DNA of 23,080 bases from CAYFFO01 sp964342485 (GCA_964342485.1 CAYFFO010000032.1:1-23080); one strand, 5' to 3'. Shown: positions 8,418-16,468, counted from the stretch's first letter. Made by a program: numbers and translations. The notes: a model not told the origin generated them from the sequence alone.

Positions 8418-10046
8418 ATGAGTGGTCAATCTTATCAAATTGGAGACTACAACCAAACATACAAAACTTTTCGACAATCAATACCGGAAATATATAACTG
8501 GGCATACGATGTATTTGATAAATGGGGGAAAGATCAAAGAAAAACAGCCATTGTCTGGGTGAGTTCTGATGGTAAGGAGTCACGCGAGGTTAGTTTCCAT
8601 TACATGACTCATCGTTCAATTAGACTTGCAAATGCTTTGTCAGGTTTAGGTGCCATTCCTGGAGATCGGATCTTTACTTTGCTCCCCAGAGTTGTCGAAT
8701 GGTGGGAAATCATGCTTGGTTGTATGAGAGCAAGACTTGTTCCTGTTCCTGGTACTACCCTACTAACATCTAAGGACATCGAATATCGAATAAATGCATC
8801 TGAATCAAAAATTGCCATAACAGATATCGAAAATATTGATAAAATCGAGTCGATTAGACAAGATTGTCCTAGTCTTGAAAAGATAATAGTAGTGGGCGAC
8901 CATGGACCGTGGTTTGAATACGAAAACTTAATTCGAGATGCGTCCGATAAACTTCCTCATCCTCGTAACTTGTCATCTGACCCTCTAGTGATCTATTTCA
9001 CTTCTGGTACTACTGGTCATCCTAAAATGGTTTTGAATACACATTCAACTTACCCTTTAGGACACTTAGTCACAGGTAAGTTCTGGCTAGATAACCGCCC
9101 AACAGATCTACACTGGACCCTAGCTGATACTGGGTGGGCACAAGCTGCATGGACGCATTTTTTTGCGCCCTGGACAATGGGTGCATCAATTTTTGTTTGG
9201 GATCATAGAGATAAATTTGATGCAAAAGGCACATTAAGAATGTTTGAGAAATTTCCAATAACGACATTTTTTGCCCCCCCGACAGCGTACAGAATGATGG
9301 TTCAGGAAAACCTTTCTGCATTCAAACCAACCAAACTTAGACACCTTGTAGGAGCAGGTGAAGCTCTTAATCCGGAAGTTATTCAAGAATGGCGTAACCA
9401 CACAAACCTCCATATTTGGGAAGGATATGGTCAAACAGAAACAACATTAATAGCTGCTACATTTCCTGGAATGCAATATCGACCCGGCTCCATGGGGGTA
9501 ACAGCTCCAGGTTATTATATGGCAATTGTTGACGAACAAGGAAATGAATTACCAACAGGTCAAGAAGGGGAAATTGCAATTAAAACTTACCCAGAATGGC
9601 CAGTGGGATTGTTCCCTGAATACTGGCGTAATCCTGAAGCAAATGCTAAGTCTTTTAGAAACAATTGGTACTATACTGGAGATCTTGCAACACAAGACAC
9701 AGATGGATACTTCTGGTTCATAGGAAGAACCGACGATGTAATTATCAGCTCTTCGTACAGAATAGGTCCTTTTGAAGTAGAATCTGCCTTAGTAGAACAC
9801 GAATCAGTCGCTGAAGCTGCTGTGATAGGTAAGCCAGATCCGCTTAGAAATGAAATAGTAAAAGCATTTGTGGTCCTTGCAGAAGGACAACAGCCATCTA
9901 ACAATTTAGTAACTTCCCTGCAAGATCATGTCAAAAAGACTACCGCCCCTTACAAATATCCACGTGAAATCGAATTCGTTAAGGAACTCCCCAAAACTGT
10001 TAGCGGCAAAATACAACGTAACCAATTGCGTGATGCCGAAATATGA
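8418..10046 (+). CDS. Acyl-CoA synthetase (AMP-forming, medium-chain type)
   Basis: A 542-residue ANL-superfamily acyl-CoA ligase, full length. It activates a carboxylic acid with ATP to an acyl-AMP and then to acyl-CoA. Motifs in order are the P-loop-like TSGTTGHPK at 195-203, YGQTET at 337-342, the ribose-binding Asp422 in YYTGD, the hinge GRTDDVI, and the catalytic Lys531 in KTVSGKIQR. The pattern WTLADTGWAQAAW and the GHPKMVLNTHSTY segment resemble the medium-chain (ACSM/benzoate-type) branch rather than acetyl-CoA synthetase. The start codon lies 14 bases after the CoA transferase stop, with AGGA at 8402-8405 overlapping that stop, so the two are probably co-transcribed. The pair offers two ways to activate an acid, by ATP or by CoA exchange. 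The acid itself is unknown. Confidence 0.92.
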   Translation: MSGQSYQIGDYNQTYKTFRQSIPEIYNWAYDVFDKWGKDQRKTAIVWVSSDGKESREVSFHYMTHRSIRLANALSGLGAIPGDRIFTLLPRVVEWWEIMLGCMRARLVPVPGTTLLTSKDIEYRINASESKIAITDIENIDKIESIRQDCPSLEKIIVVGDHGPWFEYENLIRDASDKLPHPRNLSSDPLVIYFTSGTTGHPKMVLNTHSTYPLGHLVTGKFWLDNRPTDLHWTLADTGWAQAAWTHFFAPWTMGASIFVWDHRDKFDAKGTLRMFEKFPITTFFAPPTAYRMMVQENLSAFKPTKLRHLVGAGEALNPEVIQEWRNHTNLHIWEGYGQTETTLIAATFPGMQYRPGSMGVTAPGYYMAIVDEQGNELPTGQEGEIAIKTYPEWPVGLFPEYWRNPEANAKSFRNNWYYTGDLATQDTDGYFWFIGRTDDVIISSSYRIGPFEVESALVEHESVAEAAVIGKPDPLRNEIVKAFVVLAEGQQPSNNLVTSLQDHVKKTTAPYKYPREIEFVKELPKTVSGKIQRNQLRDAEI

Positions 10047-10100
10047 CACTTAACCTAATCCAATATACTAAATTTCAAACCTAGTGGTTATTAAGGGATA

Positions 10101-10424
10101 TTATTTTACTTCTTCCCAAAACTCAATCCAGCTGGTTGGGCCATCAGAATCATCAAGTAATTCTCTAAATTCCTCATAAACTTTACCTGTATCAGGGAAC
10201 TTATTATCATCTCGGTAAGGAGAATCAATTATCTCCGTGGACCATTGCATATATACCCTGTTAAGCTCATCTTTTGGACATGGTAAAGTCCCACCATTGT
10301 AGTAAACATTACACGTAGTACGTTGCCCAGATTCAGTATAAATATCTGCGACTTGTCTAAGTAGTAATGCTGCCTTCCTTGCTTGACCGATTTTTATTTT
10401 ATATGTTCTTCTGATTAAATACAT
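10101..10424 (-). CDS. Small conserved protein, probable dimeric alpha/beta barrel (NIPSNAP/ABM-like)
   Basis: A 107-residue soluble protein without a signal peptide or membrane segment. The order is a beta strand (MYLIRRTYKIK), a helix (GQARKAALLLRQVADIYTESG), a strand (RTTCNVYYNGG), a short acidic loop, a strand (NRVYMQWSTEI), a helix (VYEEFRELLDD) and a final strand (TSWIEFWEEV). This beta-alpha-beta-beta-alpha-beta pattern is that of ferredoxin-like dimeric barrels such as NIPSNAP, Dabb or antibiotic monooxygenase-like proteins. The start is supported by AAGGA six bases before the ATG. It is convergent with the acyl-CoA ligase (54-base gap) and divergent from the ABC operon. Function unknown; it may bind or modify a small molecule. 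The fold assignment is by pattern only. Confidence 0.65.
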   Translation of the reverse strand: MYLIRRTYKIKIGQARKAALLLRQVADIYTESGQRTTCNVYYNGGTLPCPKDELNRVYMQWSTEIIDSPYRDDNKFPDTGKVYEEFRELLDDSDGPTSWIEFWEEVK

Positions 10425-10475
10425 GATGATTCCTTATTTTTTAATAATTACCAATATCCATTTTTGCGAATACTT

Positions 10476-10503
10476 TTAACGCAATCTTTATACCCGCTAT
10501 AAT
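10476..10503 (+). promoter_or_regulatory. Sigma70-type promoter for the ABC/acyl-CoA dehydrogenase operon
   Basis: TTAACG at 10476-10481 (four of six to TTGACA), a 16-base spacer and a perfect TATAAT at 10498-10503 lie 35 bases before the ABC ATPase ATG. The predicted start of transcription would be near 10510. The assignment is by sequence only. Confidence 0.5.
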
Positions 10504-10538
10504 ACACTGAGATTATAAACAGAAGAAATATTAAGCTG

Positions 10539-11240
10539 ATGGACCCAATAATTACCATATCTAATCTGACTAAAAAGTATGGCAACGTCATAGCAGTAGA
10601 TGGATTTAATTTAAAACTGGAACGGGGTAGCATACATGGGCTTGTAGGACCAAACGGGGCAGGCAAAACCACAATGCTATCGATTATGTCCGGACTTAGA
10701 AAGAAAACTACTGGTGAAATAAACATTGGTGTTCCAATCGATAGAATAATGCTGATGCCCGACACTCCTGAGTTTTTCGACTTTCTGACTACAAGGGAAG
10801 TTGTTGGACTAGCACGTTCTCCTTTTGAAAACGAAATACATCAAGACGAAGTAGATCAAGTGATCAAGAAAGTAGGACTTATAGATTCCAAAGACCGTCG
10901 TGTTGGGGGATTCTCCAGGGGTATGAAACAGAGACTAGGTTTAGCTGTCACTATTATTGGTAACCCCAAGCTTATATTTCTAGATGAACCTTGTTCCGCC
11001 CTTGACCCTATAGGTAGAAGGGATGTACTAGACATAATCAGCACATTAAAAGAAAATTCCACGATCCTTTTCTCTACCCACATCTTGAATGATATCGAAT
11101 CGATTTGTGACTCAGTAACAGTAGTAGACGAGGGAAAAACTCTCTACGAAGGTAATATATCCGAATTAACTGATACTGAAGGTTCTTTTGAAGACGCAGT
11201 CTTTCAATTGCTTCAGCCCAATAGGCCCTCCTCCAGATGA
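10539..11240 (+). CDS. ABC transporter ATP-binding protein (ABC-2 type)
   Basis: A 233-residue ABC ATPase of the NatA/BcrA class. The Walker A motif GPNGAGKTT is at 37-45, a degenerate signature FSRGMKQ at about 125-131, and Walker B with catalytic Glu in LIFLDEP (Asp149-Glu150), followed by CSALDP (D-loop) and the switch His in FSTHIL. It powers the permease encoded immediately downstream; the two genes overlap by the four bases ATGA, a strong sign of translational coupling and of a physical complex. The usual role is export of a hydrophobic compound, peptide or ion, or membrane homeostasis. A good promoter (10476-10503) precedes it. Family certain; substrate unknown. Confidence 0.93.
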   Translation: MDPIITISNLTKKYGNVIAVDGFNLKLERGSIHGLVGPNGAGKTTMLSIMSGLRKKTTGEINIGVPIDRIMLMPDTPEFFDFLTTREVVGLARSPFENEIHQDEVDQVIKKVGLIDSKDRRVGGFSRGMKQRLGLAVTIIGNPKLIFLDEPCSALDPIGRRDVLDIISTLKENSTILFSTHILNDIESICDSVTVVDEGKTLYEGNISELTDTEGSFEDAVFQLLQPNRPSSR

Positions 11241-12088
11241 ATCTCTGGAAAGTTGAACTGTCTCAGTTATTCAGAAGCTGGAGAGGTTGGACTTTAGCTG
11301 TAATGTATTTTCTCGCTTCAATACTTGCTATAACAATTGGAATATTGATAGACAGGACAAATGGAATCGCCACTGTAGCCTATGACGGAGTAATCGACTA
11401 TTACTTACTTTGCTCAGTCCCTGCAGGCATTCTTTTTATAGGACTTGTAGTATCAGCACTATCATTCGATTCAAACAAAAATCTATCAATTTTTCTCAGG
11501 CTTAGATTTTCAATAAAAAGAATACTTATTACAAAGCTATTAGTGTATGTAGCTTTAAGTGAAATCTTGTTTATATCCAGCTTTACATTGAATTTCGTGC
11601 TCGCTTATATATTCTTTGACACTTCAGATGCAATCAGTATTCGTTGGCTTCTTTTTGGATACTTGTTCAATATTTTAAGTGGTGTATTCTATGTGTGCCT
11701 GATAGCCTTTACTTCCGCAACTTTCAAAAGTACCGTTGCTTCTATCCTGTTGACCCTTGCTTTTGTTATAGGAATACCAATATTTGTAGGGGTCGCTACT
11801 CCTATCGAATTAGCTGTGAGAGGTATCATTACCGAAACTCCACCGGAAAAGTGGTCTGATGTTTCATATACCCTAAAAGTGAACGACTGGTGGCCTACCA
11901 ATATTTCAGACACTGCTGCTTTTTATACCGTAACAGAGTCCGATATAGCTCAAGATAAATTCGTTGTTAATTTCGAGCAAGTTGAATTGAAGCCATGGTT
12001 CAGACTAAAGCCTTTAATCACTTCTTTAATTTTAGCTCCCCTGCTGATGATATCTGCCTGGAAAACATATACAAGAAGGGAAATGTGA
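11237..12088 (+). CDS. ABC-2 type transporter permease
   Basis: A 283-residue integral membrane protein, the partner of the upstream ATPase. It begins with the cytoplasmic coupling stretch MNLWKVELSQLFRSWRGW, typical of ABC-2 permeases, and has about six hydrophobic segments (roughly residues 17-37, 50-75, 98-125, 135-160, 165-190 and 258-278). Between the last two lies an extracytoplasmic loop of about 65 residues (PEKWSDVSYTLKVNDWW and following). Its start overlaps the ATPase stop by four bases, and its stop TGA shares its A with the next ATG (TGATG), so all three genes are translationally linked. No solute-binding protein is present, which favours export. Sequence conservation in this family is low, so the call rests on topology and context. 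Confidence 0.82.
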   Translation: MNLWKVELSQLFRSWRGWTLAVMYFLASILAITIGILIDRTNGIATVAYDGVIDYYLLCSVPAGILFIGLVVSALSFDSNKNLSIFLRLRFSIKRILITKLLVYVALSEILFISSFTLNFVLAYIFFDTSDAISIRWLLFGYLFNILSGVFYVCLIAFTSATFKSTVASILLTLAFVIGIPIFVGVATPIELAVRGIITETPPEKWSDVSYTLKVNDWWPTNISDTAAFYTVTESDIAQDKFVVNFEQVELKPWFRLKPLITSLILAPLLMISAWKTYTRREM

Positions 12089-13233
12089 TGGAATATTTTG
12101 GTGAAGGACATGAAATTTTCCGTTCTGCCATACGAAGGTTTGTAACTGAAGAGATATCTCCTCACGTTGATGTATGGGAATCACAAGGTGAAATACCAAG
12201 GGGCTTGTTCCGTAAACTTGGAGGTCTTGGATTTCTCGGTATTGAATATCCTGAGAAATATGGTGGAGCCGGAGCTGACTTTTGGATGACAGTTGTACTC
12301 GCAGAAGAATTAGCCCGATGTCGAGCAGGTGGAGTAGCATTTAGCGTAATTGTACATACGGATATGTCTTCACCATGGCTAGCCAGACTTGGCACAGAAG
12401 AACAAAAAGCGAGATACCTGCCAGATATAATAAAAGGCGAAAAAATATGTGCTTTGTCAATTACAGAGCCAGACGCAGGTTCAGATATGGCAGGAATTAT
12501 GACCACTGCTAGAAAAGATAATAAAAATTGGATTGTCAATGGTTCCAAAACATTTACAACAAATGGGGTTTACGGCGATCTTTACTTTGTATCTGCAAGA
12601 ACTGGTACTGAAGGCCCACGCCATCGACAACTATCTCAATTCTTGATAGAGAAAGACACGCCTGGATTAAAAGTTGTGAAAAAACTTGATAAAACCGGCA
12701 TGCTTTCATCTGACACAGCTGAACTTGTTTTTGAAGATGTCAAAGTGCCCGAATCAAATTTACTCGGACAAGAAAATAAAGGGTTTTATCAACTTGCCTC
12801 CGGTTTACAACGAGAAAGAATTCTTGCGGCTGTTCTCAGTATATCTGCCGCCAACCAGGCGTTGGAAGATACAAGAACATATTTAAAAACACGAAAAGCA
12901 TTCAACCAGCCTCTCTCAAATTTACAAGCTCTACGTCATAGATTTGCTGACGGTTGGACTCAAATAGAAGCCGCTAGAAATTTAACTTACAGTGCAGCTT
13001 ATAAATTTGAAACAGGACAAGAATCAGAGGTTGAAGTCTCAATGGCTAAGCTATTTGCAACTGAAACAGCAAACAAAATAGCCTATGATGCTGTCCAACT
13101 ACATGGAGGGTATGGATACATCAGAGAAACTCCGGTAGAAAGATTTGCTAGAGATTATCGTGTATGGACAATTGCAGCAGGCTCATCTGAAATAATGCGT
13201 GAAATAATTTCAAAAAACCTACTTCAAGATTAA
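12088..13233 (+). CDS. Acyl-CoA dehydrogenase
   Basis: A 381-residue FAD flavoprotein that oxidises an acyl-CoA to the 2,3-enoyl-CoA. The substrate/FAD motif CALSITEPDAGSDMAG and the flavin segment VNGSKTFTTNG are present, as is the C-terminal QLHGGYGYIRETPVERFARD. The usual catalytic Glu of medium-chain enzymes (YEGT) is replaced by Ala in IAAGSSEIMRE. Glu243 in GLQRERILAA sits where long-chain and isovaleryl-CoA dehydrogenases carry their base, so the enzyme should be active with the base at that alternative site. The ATG at 12088 is chosen because AGAAGGG (12074-12080) lies seven bases before it; the ATG overlaps the permease stop by one base. Coupling to an ABC transporter is unusual. Electrons would go to ETF, which is not seen here. 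Confidence 0.92.
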   Translation: MEYFGEGHEIFRSAIRRFVTEEISPHVDVWESQGEIPRGLFRKLGGLGFLGIEYPEKYGGAGADFWMTVVLAEELARCRAGGVAFSVIVHTDMSSPWLARLGTEEQKARYLPDIIKGEKICALSITEPDAGSDMAGIMTTARKDNKNWIVNGSKTFTTNGVYGDLYFVSARTGTEGPRHRQLSQFLIEKDTPGLKVVKKLDKTGMLSSDTAELVFEDVKVPESNLLGQENKGFYQLASGLQRERILAAVLSISAANQALEDTRTYLKTRKAFNQPLSNLQALRHRFADGWTQIEAARNLTYSAAYKFETGQESEVEVSMAKLFATETANKIAYDAVQLHGGYGYIRETPVERFARDYRVWTIAAGSSEIMREIISKNLLQD

Positions 13234-13293
13234 TAAATAAGCAGCCAATAAATTTATTTGGTGAGTTTAATCCTGTTTTTAATATTCCGAAAT

Positions 13294-15411
13294 CTACTCA
13301 TCTTCTCCAAAGCGCTTAATTTCCTCGATCATCGCCTGAGAGATTTCTTTTGGTACATCTCCAGATTCAATCTTTGCATTTTGAACTGCTTCCCTTATAT
13401 CTTCAACCACCTCAGGATTAGCAAGAGTTGTTGTATCTCCTACGTCCATGAAATTTGATATAGCTGCAGTGACACGTCTCATAATCTTACCTGACCTTGT
13501 CTTGGGAAGATCAGCTGAGACCCAAACATGTGATGGACGCGCTATTGGACCTATTATAGTAGTTATCGCCTTCTTAACCTCGTTGACCACCTCATCTCCA
13601 GGCTCAAAACCCGGATTCAATGATATGTACATTTCTGGTACGCGTCCTTTAAGTTCATCTATTGCAGGTACTGCTGCCGCCTCACTTACAGCTTCCACTG
13701 TAAGGGCTGCTGATTCAAGTTCTTTAGTACCTAGCCTATGACCTGCTACATTGATTACGTCATCAACTCGTCCAACTATCCTGTAGTAACCATCAGCAGA
13801 CTGGGTTGCTCCGTCCCCAGTAAAATATGGCCAATCTCTCCAATCTTTACTTTCTGAATCCTTGTTGTATTTACTAAAGTAGGTTTGTATAAAACGATCT
13901 GGGTCTCCCCAAACAGTCTGCATCATTCCAGGCCAAGGCTTCGTAATACAGATATTACCTGCCTTACTAGAACCAAGTTCTACTTCTTGTCTATCTTCAT
14001 CAAAAATTACTGGAAATATCCCAAGAGCTCCAGGACCACAACTCCCCGGTTTCATAGATTGAAGAGCTGGAAGCGTAGCCCCTAAAAAGCCTCCTGTTTC
14101 TGTTTGCCAGTAAGTATCAACAATAACAGCTTCTTTTTTACCTACCTCTTCGTAATACCACCTCCAAACTTCTGGTTCTATAGGTTCTCCCACGGTAGTC
14201 ATGTGTTTAAAATGATAGTTGTATTTCTTAGGCTCATCAGGTCCAGCCTTTCGAAGCATCCTGATTGTTGTTGGAGCAGTATGAAATATATTTACATCTA
14301 ATCTTTCAGCTATACGCCAGGGCCGTCCAGCATCTGGAAAATTAGGAACCCCTTCGTACATAACACTTGTCGCTCCCACAGATAATGGGCCATACACAAT
14401 ATATGAATGCCCTGTGATCCAACCTATATCAGCCATACACCAGTAAACATCATTCGGCTGTATGTCTTGGTAATATTTAGATGTGCCGGCTACATACGAA
14501 AGATAACCGCCAGTACTATGTTGGGCTCCTTTAGGCTTTGCCGTAGTACCACTCGTATACATAAGAAATAGAGGGGCTTCAGCAGGCATTGACACTGGTT
14601 CAATACGAGCACCCCGGTAGTTTTCAAGTAGATCATCTACAAAAAAATCCCTTCCTTCAATCATTGGAGCCTTGGATTGATATTCACCTTTATATCTTCT
14701 CCATACAAGAACCTTATCTATCTTTACTCCATTAGCTTCTGCATGAGCTACTGCTTCATCAGCTTTACTTTTATGATCAAGCATCTGACCACTCCGATGA
14801 TACCCATCCATAGTCACCAAAATATTACTCTCTGAGTCAACAATCCTATCCCCACAAGCAGCTCCACTAAAACCTCCGAATACCTGTGAATGAACAGCAC
14901 CTAGTCTTGCGCAGGCCATCATTGCTACTGGTAATTCTGGCATCATAGGCATATGAAATGTCACCCTGTCACCGGATTTAACTCCGGCGAAATCACGGAG
15001 CACAGCTGCAAATTCATTGACTCTTACATATAATTCCTGATAAGAGATAACCCTGTCCTCTTCATCCTCAAGCTCAGATACCCATATGAACGCAGCTTTA
15101 TTTTTGTGTTCTTCAAGATGTCTATCAACACAGTTATATGATGCATTCAATTTTCCTCCTGCAAACCACTTCCAAAAAGGAGGATTAGAAGTATCAAGCG
15201 TGGTATGCCAATATTTGTCCCAAGTTAGAAGATCAGCATATTCTCGATAATATTCAGGAAACTTGTCCTCATCAAACCGGTCAAAAACTGACGGGTCCGC
15301 CATATTAGCTTGAGAAATAAATCCTGTATCCGGATAAATACGTTCTTCTTCCTTCCAATGAGAAGCAATTTCTGCCTCATTAACTTTGGCATCATCATTT
15401 AATTGAGTCAT
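13294..15411 (-). CDS. acsA: Acetyl-CoA synthetase (AMP-forming)
   Basis: A 705-residue AMP-forming acetate-CoA ligase, which makes acetyl-CoA from acetate, ATP and CoA. It has the N-terminal ACS cap (WFAGGKLNASYNCVDRHL), the P-loop-like TSGTTAKPKG from Thr286, WQTETGG with Trp435 (the residue that limits the pocket to acetate or propionate), the YFTGDGA motif, GRVDDVINVAGHRLGT, and Lys642 in PKTRSGKIMRR (the acetylation-regulated catalytic lysine). It is about 50 residues longer than typical AcsA, with extra length mainly at the acidic C-terminus. The ATG is supported by GGAGGG nine bases upstream. It converges with the acyl-CoA dehydrogenase (60-base gap). Likely feeds acetate into central metabolism. 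A propionyl-CoA synthetase is less likely. Confidence 0.95.
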   Translation of the reverse strand: MTQLNDDAKVNEAEIASHWKEEERIYPDTGFISQANMADPSVFDRFDEDKFPEYYREYADLLTWDKYWHTTLDTSNPPFWKWFAGGKLNASYNCVDRHLEEHKNKAAFIWVSELEDEEDRVISYQELYVRVNEFAAVLRDFAGVKSGDRVTFHMPMMPELPVAMMACARLGAVHSQVFGGFSGAACGDRIVDSESNILVTMDGYHRSGQMLDHKSKADEAVAHAEANGVKIDKVLVWRRYKGEYQSKAPMIEGRDFFVDDLLENYRGARIEPVSMPAEAPLFLMYTSGTTAKPKGAQHSTGGYLSYVAGTSKYYQDIQPNDVYWCMADIGWITGHSYIVYGPLSVGATSVMYEGVPNFPDAGRPWRIAERLDVNIFHTAPTTIRMLRKAGPDEPKKYNYHFKHMTTVGEPIEPEVWRWYYEEVGKKEAVIVDTYWQTETGGFLGATLPALQSMKPGSCGPGALGIFPVIFDEDRQEVELGSSKAGNICITKPWPGMMQTVWGDPDRFIQTYFSKYNKDSESKDWRDWPYFTGDGATQSADGYYRIVGRVDDVINVAGHRLGTKELESAALTVEAVSEAAAVPAIDELKGRVPEMYISLNPGFEPGDEVVNEVKKAITTIIGPIARPSHVWVSADLPKTRSGKIMRRVTAAISNFMDVGDTTTLANPEVVEDIREAVQNAKIESGDVPKEISQAMIEEIKRFGEDE

Positions 15412-15475
15412 TTATTGAGACCCTCCAAAAAAATTATTACAACGCTTGTTTTTAATATCCGAAACTAAGGTAAAA

Positions 15476-15504
15476 AGGATATCAGTAGGTTTTACACCTT
15501 TCAA
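15476..15504 (-). promoter_or_regulatory. Candidate promoter for acetyl-CoA synthetase with overlapping inverted repeat
   Basis: Reading the minus strand, TTGAAA (five of six to TTGACA; 15499-15504), a 17-base spacer and TATCCT (15476-15481) lie about 65 bases before the ATG. An imperfect inverted repeat (AAGGTAAAA at 15467-15475 with TTTTACACCTT at 15490-15500) overlaps both elements, a position where a repressor could act. Sequence-only inference. Confidence 0.4.
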
Positions 15505-15560
15505 GACACCTTCCCGAATCAATGATTATCATCTAAACCGATTCTGTAGTAAAGTCGACC

Positions 15561-16322
15561 CTATACCAAAAGCGAACTAAGAATCATAACCAACCCTACA
15601 AATATAACGAAAATCCCAAAATTGACCTTCCTTGCAAAATCTAGAAAAAATTTAATTGCAAAAACGCCTGTGACAAATGCTACGGTCAAAGAAACAAGAG
15701 TTTCGGTAGAAACCACTAAACTTGAATCAAATACAGTGAATAAAACAGCCGCAAGACTTGCAGGAATACTCATAATAAAACTTATTGCCAAAGCCTCTCT
15801 TTTATCAAATTTACGCCCAAGAAATGCTGCCACAGTCAAACCAGATCGACTTAAACCAGGCAAAATAGCAATTCCTTGAAATAGACCTACAATAATAGCG
15901 TCTTTTATTGACAAGCTTGAACGATCTCTAGTTCCAATTTCCTTTTTTGTGAGCTGTATACAGCCTGTGATTAACATAAAAACCCCTACAGAGATCATCG
16001 CAGAAACTCCAAGTTTCGATGAAAAATCATCCACAATTAACAATATCGGTAATGCAACAACAAAACTTGTTATCGAGGCAAATAAAATAAAGATAAATAA
16101 TGGTGATAGAGGATTACGGAAAGTAAATGCCTCAGAAACAAGGGCTTGTACCTCACGCCTGAAAACAACCATTGAAGTTATGGCTGTACCCAAATGTAAC
16201 CACAAAGCATAATGTACTGCCTCTTCAAATGATCGTCCTTCGATCAAAATATAAATAGCCGAAAGAACACCCTGAGAACTGACAGGCAACCATTCAACTA
16301 TGCCTTGTACAAAACCAAGCAC
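15561..16322 (-). CDS. uppP: Undecaprenyl-diphosphatase (UppP/BacA family)
   Basis: A 253-residue (or about 260-residue) polytopic membrane protein of the BacA/UppP family, which dephosphorylates undecaprenyl diphosphate to recycle the lipid carrier for cell-wall synthesis. Motif 1 is GIVEWLPVSSQG (the catalytic Glu of the E. coli TEF site retained) and motif 2 is PGLSRSGLTVAAFLGR with the essential Arg. The His that normally follows motif 1 (SSTGH) is Val here. The GTG at 16322 has no Shine-Dalgarno site and cuts into the first helix; an in-frame ATC (16343) or ATA (16346) with AAGAGG at 16350-16355 would add LYTSIVLGFVQG, which matches the usual N-terminus better. Encoded alone, 149 bases upstream of acetyl-CoA synthetase on the same strand. 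Confidence 0.88.
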   Translation of the reverse strand: MLGFVQGIVEWLPVSSQGVLSAIYILIEGRSFEEAVHYALWLHLGTAITSMVVFRREVQALVSEAFTFRNPLSPLFIFILFASITSFVVALPILLIVDDFSSKLGVSAMISVGVFMLITGCIQLTKKEIGTRDRSSLSIKDAIIVGLFQGIAILPGLSRSGLTVAAFLGRKFDKREALAISFIMSIPASLAAVLFTVFDSSLVVSTETLVSLTVAFVTGVFAIKFFLDFARKVNFGIFVIFVGLVMILSSLLV

Positions 16323-16439
16323 TATAGAAGTGTAAAGATCGATTATATGCCTCTTTTATGAATTGAATTCACGATTATAATAGCACTGTTCTAATGGGAA
16401 TCATCTTATACAGAAATAAGGTGGTTAAATAAATATCTT

Positions 16440-16445
16440 TATAAT
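16440..16445 (+). promoter_or_regulatory. Candidate -10 box before the glycosidase-like gene
   Basis: A perfect TATAAT lies 23 bases upstream of the ATG at 16469, in the 146-base divergent gap between the UppP-like gene and the glycosidase-like gene. No convincing -35 element is seen at the right distance, so the promoter is only tentative. AGGAG at 16459-16463 is the ribosome binding site. Confidence 0.3.
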
Positions 16446-16468
16446 GTATTCAATAGATAGGAGCAACT

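Noticed and set aside
11995..12087. Upstream extension of the acyl-CoA dehydrogenase
   Set aside because: It reads through the permease 3' end in another frame and has no family similarity; the ATG at 12088 has a good ribosome site.
13245..13261. CCAATAAATTTATTTGG as a bidirectional terminator between the converging genes
   Set aside because: The stem has two central mismatches, is AT-rich and weak, and has no U-tract.
13448..13741. 97-residue plus-strand open frame opposite acetyl-CoA synthetase
   Set aside because: Mirror of a conserved gene; no protein motif.
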